Assembly (NCBI GenBank): GCA_020073085.1
Contig: JAIQFV010000001.1
Location: 186,001 to 250,000, forward strand
Source of the DNA: Terriglobia bacterium
GTDB lineage: Bacteria > Acidobacteriota > Terriglobia > JAIQFV01
Direction: 5' to 3'
Length of the DNA: 64,000 nucleotides
Shown in pieces: positions 9,138 to 17,954 of the stretch. Numbering within the stretch: the stretch's first letter is position 1; every line of letters starts with the position of its first letter. The translations under genes were made by a program, and so were the position numbers. Under the pieces are notes generated by a model, which worked only from the letters and a program-made list of their open reading frames with translations, was not told the DNA's origin and ran no database searches.

Positions 9138-10241
9138 ATGAGAAGAAAGAATGGCTCTGCAAAGATTATAAGAGTTAGTGGTGATTTCGTTAGCCTCATT
9201 ATCCTGTTGTTGTCTGTCTCCACGACCTGTTGGGCGCAGGGCAATTCTGCCGCGGCACACGCGGATCGAGCGGGCATGGCGCATGGCGACGGCTGGCAGA
9301 AGGGGGCCGTCAAGACCTGGGTGGCCCAGGGAACGGTGACCATTTATCGTCAGTCGGCAGAATCGTCCGCGGCGACCAGCGACACTCTGCAATCCCAACA
9401 GACGTTTCCGGTGACCGTGATTCACCAGGCTGATCCTGCGGGAGGCGGCTCCAAGGGCGATAAGCTCCAACGATTCGTTTTCAAGGCGCCCGACGCCTCC
9501 CCAGACGGGTCAACAGCACTGCAATCCTCTTTTGTCAATCCTCGCTCCCCTGAAAGGATCCTCACACGCGAAGGAACCGATGGCAACGACCAGTGGCACT
9601 CGGCTGGCCCCCTCAGCACGAAGGCGGCAGGCCATGTCCAGCGCTTCATTGAATCCCAAACCGAGCGCTCCCTGGAGGCGTTGTTCAACTTCCGCAAGCA
9701 TGGCAAGAACCTCGCAGACCTCACCGACAGGTTTGCTGCACAGGGGCAAGGGGCGAACGGAGCTGCCGATAATGGCAACGACAATGGAAACGGGAATGCC
9801 AATGGACATCGTGATCGAGCCCATCCCACTCCAGCCTTTGAGGCCGCCAGGAACAGGAAGGTCATTGAAGTCGCCGATTCATCCGGAAACGGGCATGGTC
9901 CCCAAGGCGGCGCGCCGGGGCAATCGACGCGCTATTACATTGACGACGCCACTTCGCTGGTCACGCGCATGGAATTTGATTACGACACCGCGACCGATCC
10001 GTTTTCAAATCAACCGGTCGCGCTCACCGAGGTCTATGAGTTTTCGGACTACCGTGACGTTCCCCTCGCGACCCCCGACCCGTTTTCAGCAAAGCCGACG
10101 GCCAAGGCAGCAGATCCCGGCGCGACCGTCAAATTCCCGTTCCGGATCGATCGCTACATCGCCGGCCAGTTGGCCGAGTCGCTCGTCTTCACGCGCGTCG
10201 CCCTCGGCCGCACCCTGGCGCCGGAGAATTTCCGGAAATAA
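9138..10241 (+). CDS. Exported protein with LolA-like C-terminal region
   Basis: 367 residues from ATG with a GAGGTGGC site. A signal peptide spans about residues 1-34, ending CWAQG. The middle carries a low-complexity Asn/Gly linker (GNDNGNGNANG) near 205-220. The C-terminal part (RYYIDDATSLVTRMEFDY, then VYEFSDYRDV and FPFRIDRYIAGQL) has the strand pattern seen in LolA/LolB-fold outer-membrane lipoprotein-sorting relatives common in Acidobacteria. That fold is inferred from sequence rhythm, not a signature. It is probably periplasmic. There is no obvious operon partner; the downstream peptidase is convergent. Confidence 0.6.
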   Translation: MRRKNGSAKIIRVSGDFVSLIILLLSVSTTCWAQGNSAAAHADRAGMAHGDGWQKGAVKTWVAQGTVTIYRQSAESSAATSDTLQSQQTFPVTVIHQADPAGGGSKGDKLQRFVFKAPDASPDGSTALQSSFVNPRSPERILTREGTDGNDQWHSAGPLSTKAAGHVQRFIESQTERSLEALFNFRKHGKNLADLTDRFAAQGQGANGAADNGNDNGNGNANGHRDRAHPTPAFEAARNRKVIEVADSSGNGHGPQGGAPGQSTRYYIDDATSLVTRMEFDYDTATDPFSNQPVALTEVYEFSDYRDVPLATPDPFSAKPTAKAADPGATVKFPFRIDRYIAGQLAESLVFTRVALGRTLAPENFRK

Positions 10242-10313
10242 GGCTTTGGACACAGATGAACACAGACGACGCGGAGAGACTGAGCGTGCGCCCGTCGCGG
10301 CCGGCTGAGTCCT

Positions 10314-12551
10314 TCACAAATTCTTCAAGATGAAATCGGTCATCATTTCGCGCATGTGGCGAACCAGGGCCGGGTCGACCACGCCGTGGCGCGATTTGGG
10401 ATACAGCATCAGCTCGAACTGCTTTCCGGCTTTCTGCAGATCGTAAATAAACTGAATGGTATTGGCCATGTGGACGTTGTCGTCGATGGCCCCGTGAATC
10501 AGCAGCAGCTTGCCGTGAAGATCCTTCGCGGCGGCCCGCGGTGCCGTTTTCTTGTATCCCTCGACGTTGTTCTGCGGCATCCGCATGTAGCGCTCCGTAT
10601 AAATCGAATCGTAATCGCGCCAGTCGGTGACGCTTCCGCCCGCAATGCCGATCTTGAAACTGGTTGAGTGCGTCAGGGTGTAACTGGTCATGAACCCGCC
10701 AAAGGACCAGCCCCACAGACCAATGCGGGATCCATCCACATACGGCTGCATCTTCAACCACGCCACGCCGTCTTCGAGGTCGCGCAGTTCCAGCTCCCCA
10801 AAATTTTGATAAATCGGCCAGACCGATTGAGCTCCCTTGCCGCTGGCACTGCGGTTATCACAGATCCAGATAATGTATCCCTTCTGGGCCAGCAACTGAT
10901 ACCACATATTGCCCGGCCCGCCCCAGCCGTCCCGGACGCTCGGGGCGTGAGGACCCGAATAGGTGTAACTCATAACGGGATACTTTTTGCCGGGGTCGAA
11001 ATCCGGGGGCTTTAACATCGTGGCTTCCATCTCGAAACCGTCGCGCGTCTTGACCTTAAGAAATTCCCAGCGAGCCAGCTTGTACTCCTTGAGCTTCTCC
11101 ACCTTGTTCTCGTCAATCGCCCGGACCAACGTTCCATCGGACTTGTACAATCGCACCTGCGTGGGGGTGTGGATATCACTCCAGGAATCGATGTAATGCG
11201 AACACTTGGGATTGAAATTTGGATTGTGACTGCCTTCTCCCTGAGTGATCCGGGTGCGGCCTGTCCCATCGAGCCTCACGCGGTAGGACTGATTCCCCAC
11301 CTGGTTGTATTCGTTGGATGAGAAGTAAGCAAATCCATTGTCCTCATCCACGCCAAAGAATTTGCGGACCTCCCACTCCCCCGAGGTGACTGCCCCTACC
11401 AGCTTTCCCTCGGCGGCGTAGTGATACAAATGGCTCCACCCCGTCCGCTCGCTCTCCCACAGGAACGAACCGTCCTTCAGCCAGGTAGGAAGTTCCGAAA
11501 CATTCACCCAGGTTTTGGACGCCTCATGAACCAGAGTCTCCGGTGAATCGGGGGAAGCTGCGACATTGAGATCGAGCCAGGTCTGTTCGCGGTCCTGAAT
11601 TTCGTACACGAGTTTCTTGCTGTCGGGAGTCCACCCTACCCGCGTGATCAGAAACTCCCCTCCATGGTACTTAAAATTATTCACCCACCGCGTCGCGCCC
11701 CCCGCGGCGTTGACGACCCCTAATTCAGCCGCCGGATTGGGCTCTCCCGAAATGGGATATTTCGTGTCTTCGAGGACCTGATCGTACGGGATATGGTCGA
11801 CGACCGGAAAGTTTTTGACGCGAGACTCGTCGAGCTTCAGATAGGCCAGCTTTGAGGAATCCGGGCTCCACCAAAAAGCGCCATAATTGCCGCGTCCGTA
11901 AATTTCCTCCTGGTAGACCCAATCGAGCCGCCCATTGAGCAGGGTTGCGTTCCCATCGCTGGTTAACGCCCGTTCCTTCTGGGTTGCCACATCGACGACG
12001 TAAAGATTGTTCTTGCGAACAAACGCTATCAGCTTCCCGTCGGGAGAAAACTCCTCGTCTTCCTCCGGATCAAGGCTGTTGGTCAATCGCACTGCCACCT
12101 CGCCACCAAACGGGTAATAGAAGAGGTCCCCGGAAAAATTAATGACTGCCGCGGTCGCCTCGGCATTCATTTCGTAGTTGCCGCGATGGGCGATCTGGCG
12201 GGCCTGATCGGCGCTCATCCCGGGAACTTTCGCAAAGGCAGCCTCCATCTTGGCCGTGTCGAAGAAGGGTTCCTCCTCCCCTGTCATCGCATTGACCCGC
12301 ATCAGCTGGCCCTGCGGCGCTCCCGCTCCCTGTGGCCGCTCGGCGCCCGGCGGGCGCTTGGTCCAAAGATAGTGAATGCCGTCCTTCATCCAGCGCAGCC
12401 CCGCGGGGGGATTGCCGTTGAAGTTGACCCGAACCTTCGGATCCGGGCTGTAAATCTCGTCCAGCGTCAAAAGTTTCTGCTGGGCCAGAACCGGCAGACA
12501 AACAAAAAACACTCCGATCAGCACAATCAAGTTCCGCAGGCGGCTTGACAT
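10314..12551 (-). CDS. Dipeptidyl-peptidase IV-type S9 peptidase
   Basis: 745 residues with a signal peptide (1-23), so periplasmic or secreted. The N-terminal beta-propeller contains the Glu pair of DPP IV in DWVYQEEIYGRG (E215-E216), which holds the substrate N-terminus. The C-terminal alpha/beta hydrolase has the triad: Ser616 in GWSFGGF, Asp about 690 in HGAIDD, His722 in KSRHG. It should release X-Pro or X-Ala dipeptides from peptide N-termini. The nearby POT-like transporter at 12889 and the other peptidases suggest use of peptides as nutrients. Length matches the bacterial DPP IV family. GGGAGG lies about 12 bases before the start. Confidence 0.93.
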   Translation of the reverse strand: MSSRLRNLIVLIGVFFVCLPVLAQQKLLTLDEIYSPDPKVRVNFNGNPPAGLRWMKDGIHYLWTKRPPGAERPQGAGAPQGQLMRVNAMTGEEEPFFDTAKMEAAFAKVPGMSADQARQIAHRGNYEMNAEATAAVINFSGDLFYYPFGGEVAVRLTNSLDPEEDEEFSPDGKLIAFVRKNNLYVVDVATQKERALTSDGNATLLNGRLDWVYQEEIYGRGNYGAFWWSPDSSKLAYLKLDESRVKNFPVVDHIPYDQVLEDTKYPISGEPNPAAELGVVNAAGGATRWVNNFKYHGGEFLITRVGWTPDSKKLVYEIQDREQTWLDLNVAASPDSPETLVHEASKTWVNVSELPTWLKDGSFLWESERTGWSHLYHYAAEGKLVGAVTSGEWEVRKFFGVDEDNGFAYFSSNEYNQVGNQSYRVRLDGTGRTRITQGEGSHNPNFNPKCSHYIDSWSDIHTPTQVRLYKSDGTLVRAIDENKVEKLKEYKLARWEFLKVKTRDGFEMEATMLKPPDFDPGKKYPVMSYTYSGPHAPSVRDGWGGPGNMWYQLLAQKGYIIWICDNRSASGKGAQSVWPIYQNFGELELRDLEDGVAWLKMQPYVDGSRIGLWGWSFGGFMTSYTLTHSTSFKIGIAGGSVTDWRDYDSIYTERYMRMPQNNVEGYKKTAPRAAAKDLHGKLLLIHGAIDDNVHMANTIQFIYDLQKAGKQFELMLYPKSRHGVVDPALVRHMREMMTDFILKNL

Positions 12552-12770
12552 TTTTTCATTTCCTCCCGGTGAGCATCGAATATTTGATGGGTTGGTTTGA
12601 CAGACCGTTTATAATTCCCCTCGTTTGAGTGAGGCGTCACAGCATAGCCCAGCACTTTCGGGATTCAAAGATATTTATGACTCATGAGGATCTCAAGGGA
12701 CCTCGCGAGGAGGCCGCCACAATTGCCTGGTGGACTAATTCATGGTTAGATGTGCCCCTCCTGCAAGAGC

Positions 12771-12797
12771 CCGCGATGGGAAATGCGCCCATCGCGG
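12771..12797. repeat. 10-bp perfect inverted repeat in the 12552-12888 gap
   Basis: CCGCGATGGG at 12771-12780 and CCCATCGCGG at 12788-12797 flank a seven-base loop. No T-run follows, so it is not a standard terminator. It lies 92 bases upstream of the transporter start, between divergent genes, and shares a GCGATG-type core with the hairpins at 1677-1922. The rest of the 337-base gap holds no convincing gene. Confidence 0.65.
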
Positions 12798-12888
12798 CTG
12801 CCAAACCCTGGTCACCCTAAGATTCCCGCTCTGAAAACATCGGATTCCTGATCGGGTTGAACAGAATCAATTCTGAGAGGACATTCCC

Positions 12889-14289
12889 GTGGGATTCAAA
12901 GACCGGTTGCAGGAAGTGAGGGTGGGTTTTCAAAGTTCCTTCTGGGTGGCCAATATCACCGAAATTTTCGAGCGCCTTTCCTACTACGGCGCCTTCGCCT
13001 CGCTCGCTTTGTACCTGCAGGAGAAACTGAATTTCTCCACGACGCAGACCGGCACCCTGACCGGCATTTTCGGCGGCATGGTGTGGTTCCTTGCCATTTT
13101 CGGGGGGGCCGCCGCCGACCGCCTCGGATTCCGCCGCGCGCTGTCGATCGCCTACTTCATCCTCGCCACCGCCTACTTTCTGATCGGCTCCATCGGCGCG
13201 CCCTGGCTTGCCCCCTTACGCAATGCGGTTCCGCTGGGCCTGTTTGTCGGCTTCATCCTCATTCTTCCCGCGCTCGGCGTTTCGCTGGTGAAGCCATGCG
13301 TCGTCAGCACCACGGCGCGTGCCTCGAATGAAAACGTGCGTTCCATCGGCTATTCGATTTACTACACCATGGTGAATATCGGCGGCGCCGCCGGCCCCTT
13401 GGTGGCCAACTGGGCCCACCGCAATTTCGGCGTGGAAAAGGTCTATCGCATCGCCGCCTTGAGCGTGCTCGCAATGTTCTTTGTGGTGCTGCTCTTCTTC
13501 CGCGAACCACGCAAGGCCGGCGACAGACCGCCTCCTTCGGTCGCCGAGGTGGCGCGCAACTTCTGCATCGTGCTGGGGAATTACAAGCTGGTCTTACCGG
13601 TGCTCCTTGTCGCCCTGGGACTTGTGGCCGCTTCGCTCGCCGGAGTCGCGGTGCCCTGGTGGATCTGGATCGTCATTCTCGTGCTCGCGATGGCGGGCAT
13701 GAGCCGCTTCATGTGGTTCCTGGTGCTGTTCACCGGATATTGGATCGTCTTCTGGCAGGAATTCATCAGCCTGCCCGGCTATATTCACAACTACATCGAC
13801 GCCACCGCTCCCGTCGAGGCAATCCTCATCACCGACGGCCTCGTTGTGATCGTGCTGACCATTGTCGTGAATTACTTGACGCGTAGGATTCCCGCGTTCC
13901 CCGCGGTTATCCTCGGCACCGTCATCTCATCCGTTGCGTGGCTCATTCTTGCATTCCGCCCCACTATCTGGGGCGCGGTGCTGTCACTGGTTGTGCTCGC
14001 GCTGGGCGAGATCATTCAGTCGCCGCGCTATTACGAGTACATCTCGCGCCTGGCGCCCCCAGGCCAGCAAGGCACCTACATGGGCTTCGCGTTTTTGCCG
14101 ATCGGCATCGGCTCGCTCATCGGCGGATGGTTTGGCGGAAGCATCGTGCACCATTTCGGCGAAGTCACACACCAACCCGCTCGCATCTGGTTCGCGGTGA
14201 CCGCCGTTGGCCTGGCGACCGCCGTGCTTCTTGCGATCTACAACAAGATCGTCCGCCCGGGGCAAGCCAACGAACATGCCACCCGCTGA
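12889..14289 (+). CDS. POT/PTR-like peptide transporter (MFS)
   Basis: 466 residues from a GTG start with GAGAGGA upstream; at least twelve hydrophobic segments, inner membrane. ERLSYYGAFASLALYL at about 24-39 matches the first PTR2 signature and GYSIYYTMVNIGGAAGPL at about 153-170 the second, so this is a proton-coupled oligopeptide transporter relative. The central part between the two six-helix halves is long and hydrophobic, with WVPWW-type sequence at about 255-300, as in POT members with extra helices. The substrate is not certain, but the divergent DPP IV-type peptidase fits uptake of di- or tripeptides. Confidence 0.82.
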   Translation: MGFKDRLQEVRVGFQSSFWVANITEIFERLSYYGAFASLALYLQEKLNFSTTQTGTLTGIFGGMVWFLAIFGGAAADRLGFRRALSIAYFILATAYFLIGSIGAPWLAPLRNAVPLGLFVGFILILPALGVSLVKPCVVSTTARASNENVRSIGYSIYYTMVNIGGAAGPLVANWAHRNFGVEKVYRIAALSVLAMFFVVLLFFREPRKAGDRPPPSVAEVARNFCIVLGNYKLVLPVLLVALGLVAASLAGVAVPWWIWIVILVLAMAGMSRFMWFLVLFTGYWIVFWQEFISLPGYIHNYIDATAPVEAILITDGLVVIVLTIVVNYLTRRIPAFPAVILGTVISSVAWLILAFRPTIWGAVLSLVVLALGEIIQSPRYYEYISRLAPPGQQGTYMGFAFLPIGIGSLIGGWFGGSIVHHFGEVTHQPARIWFAVTAVGLATAVLLAIYNKIVRPGQANEHATR

Positions 14290-14348
14290 ACACTGACGAA
14301 CACCGGGGCACAGAGACACGGTATGCCGGTTTTCGAAGAGGCACAGTC

Positions 14349-14678
14349 CTACAGATTCAAAAGGGGAATAGCAAACGGAATGTAGTGGAAGGAAAAGGCC
14401 GTTGCGGAGTCCTGTTCAAATTCTTTCAAAACGAACTCCCGGTAAATCATCTCATCCATCAGATCGTCGTCCCACCCGTACATCTCAAAATAAAGCCACA
14501 CGTCGCACTGGGAGAAACCATCCCCGCTGCGTTGTACCAGGACCATTTTTACTTCCGGGATGGAGGCATACAGGTCCCGCACTTCATCCCGAAGGACAAA
14601 AGCGAGATCTGAGGGCTCACGCCGCTGAAGCAGGGGGGTCCAGTCACCCGGAAAAACTGAAGACGCCTCAAAGTTCAT
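14349..14678 (-). CDS. Hypothetical protein, 109 residues
   Basis: Starts at ATG 14678 (MNFEASSVFP). The sequence is non-repetitive, acidic and varied (PEVKMVLVQRSGDGFSQCD, YGWDDDLMDEM), which looks like a genuine soluble protein rather than a shadow. No signal peptide or known motif. Its start codon lies directly against the heptamer array, which therefore occupies its upstream region; no ribosome binding site is visible, so expression is doubtful. Confidence 0.5.
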   Translation of the reverse strand: MNFEASSVFPGDWTPLLQRREPSDLAFVLRDEVRDLYASIPEVKMVLVQRSGDGFSQCDVWLYFEMYGWDDDLMDEMIYREFVLKEFEQDSATAFSFHYIPFAIPLLNL

Positions 14679-14679
14679 G

Positions 14680-14847
14680 TTCAAAGTTCAAAGTTCAAAG
14701 TTCCAAGTCCAAAGTTCAAAGTCCAAAGTTCCAAGTCCAAAGTTCAAAGTTCAAAGTCCAAGGTCCAAAGTCCAAAGTCCAAAGTCCAAAGTTCAAAGTT
14801 CAAAGTCCAAGGTCCAAAGTCCAAAGTCCAAAGTCCAAAGTCCAAAG
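14680..14847. repeat. Heptamer tandem array, 24 copies (TYCAAAG type)
   Basis: Exactly 24 consecutive 7-base units, mainly TTCAAAG and TCCAAAG with some TTCCAAG and TCCAAGG. There is a higher-order period: the 49-base block at 14743-14791 (seven units) is repeated identically at 14792-14840. A degenerate tail continues to about 14875. Open frames across it in several phases are artefacts of the repeat. It resembles the short tandemly repeated repetitive heptamers described from cyanobacteria. Confidence 0.95.
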
Positions 14848-14897
14848 TCGAGAAATCAGGTCCAAGTTCCAAGTTAAAGCCCCAGTGCTTTTTCCGG

Positions 14898-14974
14898 CTT
14901 CTGACTTCTGACCTCCGAATTCCGACTTCTGAATTCCTGCCTCTGGTTTCTGACTTCCGACTTCTGACCTCTGA
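14898..14974. repeat. Second heptamer array, 11 copies (YTTCYGA type)
   Basis: Eleven contiguous 7-base units such as CTTCTGA, CCTCCGA and ATTCCGA, more degenerate than the neighbouring array but with the same period. The unit sequence is unrelated to TYCAAAG. Both arrays lie between the minus-strand M24 peptidase (15032-16228) and the minus-strand hypothetical gene (14349-14678). Confidence 0.88.
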
Positions 14975-15031
14975 CTTCATTCGCAGGCGTCTTTCAGATC
15001 CTCAAATACCTCTTTCAATCACCCCGCCCGA

Positions 15032-16228
15032 TCACTCCCCCACATCCACCAGCACCAGTTCCCGCTGAATGGGTTGACCGGTGACGCGGATCTCGAAGTT
15101 ATCCCCCATGTAAACGTCGATCTCGCTGCGGACCCCGAATTCGTTGGGCAGGTAGACACCCGGCTCAATGGAGAAGCAGGTCCGCGGGATCAGTTTCCGG
15201 TCGTCCTGAGTCTCCAGATTATCGATGTGGGCCCCGTTGCCATGGACTTCCAATCCAATATTGTGCCCGGTGCGATGAATGAAAAATTTTCCATAGCCCT
15301 TGGACTCGATATGACCCCGGGAGACGTCATCCACCTCCCAGCCGTAGGGCGTCTCCTTGCGGCCAGCCCGCTGTTTCAGGTACTCCACCGCCGCATCGCG
15401 TGCTCCGACCACTACATTGAATATCTCGCGATGGCGCTGGCTCGGATTTCTCCCGCAAAAACCGGTCCACGTGTAATCGGCATAGACCGAATCGTGCTTC
15501 TTCAACTTGGCCCAGTAGTCGATCAAAACGAAATCCCCCTTCCGGATCTCCTTGTGTTTCTCCCGGGTGGGACCGTAGTGGGGATTGCCGCTGTTTTCAT
15601 TGACCGCGACGATTGGCGCATCGTAGGAGGTCAGCCCCTCGACTTCAAAACGCTCCCACATCCACTGTTGAATCTCGTACTCCGTGGTCTGTTGCCCGCG
15701 CCTCAAGCGGGCGCCGATCTCGGCATAGGCGCCATCCTTGATGGCCATCAGTTTTCTCTCGGCCTCATGGTGCATGGCCAGCTGCTCTTCACTCCATCGG
15801 GATTCAAAGAACTGGACGAGGTCTTTCGAGCTGACCACCTTCTTCCCGAGGGATTGGATCAGTTCGATCGTGCCCGCATCCACCCGTGAGAGGTAAGGAA
15901 TGGCACATTGAGGGGAATATTCCATTGCAATGGTCGTGGCACCCTTCATCATTTCCCTCAAATGTTCGGTCATGTCGCGCCAGCTCAGAAACAGGATCTT
16001 CTTGCCGGGAAGAAAGTCCAGGTTTGTCGGTTCAATGACACTGTGCAATCGCACCGGCTCGCCCGAGGGAGGAATCCAAAACCACCAGCGTCGGGTTAAC
16101 ATCGTTCCTTCCTTCCACCCGACGACCTTGCGGGCAATGGGATTGCCTCCTTGAAAGTCATACATCAGCCATCCGTCGATTTTGTAGTCCTTCAGCGCAG
16201 CCTGAATGCCGGCAATGTCGATGCTCAT
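15032..16228 (-). CDS. M24 family aminopeptidase (Xaa-Pro type)
   Basis: 398 residues, no signal peptide, cytoplasmic. The C-terminal pita-bread fold carries the five expected metal ligands: Asp237 (LIDYWAK), Asp251 (YADYTW), His322 (RTGHNIGLEVH), Glu355 (SIEPGVY) and Glu369 (RSEIDV). The first 150 residues form the creatinase/prolidase-like N domain. It should cleave N-terminal residues before proline or related dipeptides. Substrate within the Xaa-Pro aminopeptidase/prolidase group cannot be fixed from sequence. The gene is alone on the minus strand, followed by the heptamer arrays. Confidence 0.88.
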   Translation of the reverse strand: MSIDIAGIQAALKDYKIDGWLMYDFQGGNPIARKVVGWKEGTMLTRRWWFWIPPSGEPVRLHSVIEPTNLDFLPGKKILFLSWRDMTEHLREMMKGATTIAMEYSPQCAIPYLSRVDAGTIELIQSLGKKVVSSKDLVQFFESRWSEEQLAMHHEAERKLMAIKDGAYAEIGARLRRGQQTTEYEIQQWMWERFEVEGLTSYDAPIVAVNENSGNPHYGPTREKHKEIRKGDFVLIDYWAKLKKHDSVYADYTWTGFCGRNPSQRHREIFNVVVGARDAAVEYLKQRAGRKETPYGWEVDDVSRGHIESKGYGKFFIHRTGHNIGLEVHGNGAHIDNLETQDDRKLIPRTCFSIEPGVYLPNEFGVRSEIDVYMGDNFEIRVTGQPIQRELVLVDVGE

Positions 16229-16420
16229 GAATCAATTCTCCCCAAAGGATTATTTGATGTTAGTTGCCTGGATTCCGGAAATCAGTATAGCAGATTTAAA
16301 AAGGGAACGGACTCAAGTCTGCAACAGCGGAGCGAAGAATATGAAGGATTTCGTGCGGGCGGGCACTCCGGCAACCTCGTCGCCCTCCCGAGTCGCCCGG
16401 GGAGACGATGGATTGCGGAG

Positions 16421-17134
16421 CTACCGGAACAATCGGTCGACAATGGCAATGTGGTAAGCCAGAAAGCACCCAAACAGAACGCTCATCGTGCCGGCAAGAA
16501 GGCGGATCTGATGGTTGAACCGGTCAAACCTGCGAGCGGTAAAGATAAACGGCAAGCTGATGGCGGTGCTCATGACCAACATGCCGGCGATGGAGCCCAC
16601 CCCGAACACCAACATATAAATCAGCCCGTACAGCGGCGAAGGCAACGTCGTCAGCACCAGCAGGGTGAGCGCCGCGCTCCCGGCCAGCCCGTGCACCATA
16701 CCTACCCACAGCGGCTTTTTCCCCAGGGTGACGGAGTGGTGCGAACCCGCGGCATCGGGGGACTTCAAATGTGAGTGAAAATGAATATGGAGGGGGCCGC
16801 CCTCCTGATGGGAATGTAAATGGAGATGTTCCCCGCGCCGGAATTTCCAAAGGGCATTGGCGCCGAGCAGGATCAGCATCAAGGCCACGGAAAACTCGAA
16901 CGACAACGCCACTTTCGCGGGGATCGAAAGGCGCAGAACCAGAACCAGAACTCCAACCATCATCAACGAGGCGGTGTGACCCAGACCCCACAGTCCGCCG
17001 ACCAGGGCCGATTTCCAGAGGTTGCGGTGCTCACTCACAATAGTGGAGACGGCGATCAGGTGGTCAGCATCCAAAGCGTGCTTCAAACCGAACACGAACC
17101 CGAGGCTTATGGTCACTACCAAGGAAGGAGACAT
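16421..17134 (-). CDS. Nickel/cobalt transporter family protein
   Basis: 237 residues with about six membrane segments. GLKHALDADH at 16-25 is the NiCoT/UreH-type signature whose His and Asp residues bind the metal. A cytoplasmic-loop stretch rich in His (HLHLHSHQ, HIHFHSHL, near 103-122) is typical of metal carriers. It probably imports or exports Ni or Co across the inner membrane. It may be co-regulated with the Rrf2 regulator 200 bases upstream on the same strand. A weak promoter-like pair (TTGAAA at 17214-17219, TAATCT 17 bases later on the minus strand) lies between them. No hydrogenase or urease gene is in the window. Confidence 0.8.
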   Translation of the reverse strand: MSPSLVVTISLGFVFGLKHALDADHLIAVSTIVSEHRNLWKSALVGGLWGLGHTASLMMVGVLVLVLRLSIPAKVALSFEFSVALMLILLGANALWKFRRGEHLHLHSHQEGGPLHIHFHSHLKSPDAAGSHHSVTLGKKPLWVGMVHGLAGSAALTLLVLTTLPSPLYGLIYMLVFGVGSIAGMLVMSTAISLPFIFTARRFDRFNHQIRLLAGTMSVLFGCFLAYHIAIVDRLFR

Positions 17135-17335
17135 CGATCACCCATGGTTGAAAACAGGAAGCGAGCAGTTCCCTTCAAAAAGTCAGCGGAAGATTACACC
17201 GGGGAGCCGACACTTTCAACCGGATTGACCGGAAAATCGCAGGGATTCCCCTCCACCGTGATCGACCGAGTCGACCACTCTTCCCCGATACAACAGCGGC
17301 ACCCTTCGTTACGAATAAAATGCCCCGGAATGGAA

Positions 17336-17797
17336 TCAGACGACGGCGACTTTTCCGACGCTGGCGGGGTGGATCGCCTCCCGGTTGGACCGGTTCTTCA
17401 ACAAAACGTCCTTCAGCGTCACACGCCGGAAGATTTCCAGGACACTTGCGCGCGCTTCCGCGCAAACCTCATGAATCGAGCACCAGGACATGCGTTCACA
17501 TTCAATCCCGGGGGTGAGACACTGATTCAAAACAATCGAACCTTCAATCGCTTCAATAACGTCTAAAAGGGAAATTTCTGCCGGATCCTTCTCTAATGAA
17601 TAACCGCCCGCCGCACCTCGATGTGACTTAATAAAACGCGCGTGTGTCAATTGTTGCAGTATCTTTGAAAGAAAATGAGAGGGAATATTTTCGGAATAAG
17701 CCAATGCGGGCAAATGAACAATGTTGCCCCGAGGAAACTCAGCCAGTCGCGTCATGACTCGCAATGCATAATCACTTGCTCGGGTGAGTTGAAACAT
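17336..17797 (-). CDS. Rrf2 family transcriptional regulator with three cysteines
   Basis: 153 residues. The N-terminal winged helix (LTRASDYALRVMTRLAE, then GAAGGYSL at 61-68) is typical of Rrf2/IscR/NsrR proteins. Cys93, Cys100 and Cys106 match the spacing of Fe-S cluster ligands in this family, so it probably senses iron-sulfur status, nitric oxide or redox. Two CTTGAC motifs lie in its own upstream region, which may serve as promoter or operator. The gene on its 3' side encodes a nickel/cobalt transporter; regulation of that gene is only suggested by adjacency. Confidence 0.88.
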   Translation of the reverse strand: MFQLTRASDYALRVMTRLAEFPRGNIVHLPALAYSENIPSHFLSKILQQLTHARFIKSHRGAAGGYSLEKDPAEISLLDVIEAIEGSIVLNQCLTPGIECERMSWCSIHEVCAEARASVLEIFRRVTLKDVLLKNRSNREAIHPASVGKVAVV

Positions 17798-17954
17798 ACG
17801 CCTCCTTTCCCCTAGTCAAGCCTCCGCTGGGCAATTCTACCATTTATGTAAACGTCAAGCTACTCTCATCGAGTGGGAGCTGGGTGAGGGGGAAAGACTC
17901 AGGGAGGAGAGGGAAGGCGTTCTCCTCGCCCGGGAATCGCGCCGGAGCATGGGT

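Noticed and set aside
12629-12820. Small plus-strand frames in the gap before the transporter, including a short CxxC peptide
   Set aside because: Short, no ribosome binding site, disrupted by a palindrome.
13938-14612. Plus-strand 224-codon frame
   Set aside because: Alternative frame of the transporter gene with Arg/His-rich, non-natural composition.
14402-14980. Several Ser/Lys/Val- or Arg/Ser-rich open frames
   Set aside because: Translations of the heptamer arrays in different phases, not proteins.
15074-15889. Plus-strand 271-codon frame
   Set aside because: Antisense of the M24 peptidase, whose frame holds all five metal ligands.
17135-17335. Possible metal riboswitch upstream of the nickel/cobalt transporter
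   Set aside because: No NiCo or cobalamin riboswitch core elements could be recognised.
16820-17566. Plus-strand 248-codon frame across the Ni/Co transporter and Rrf2 genes
   Set aside because: Antisense shadow; both minus-strand genes have clear family signatures.
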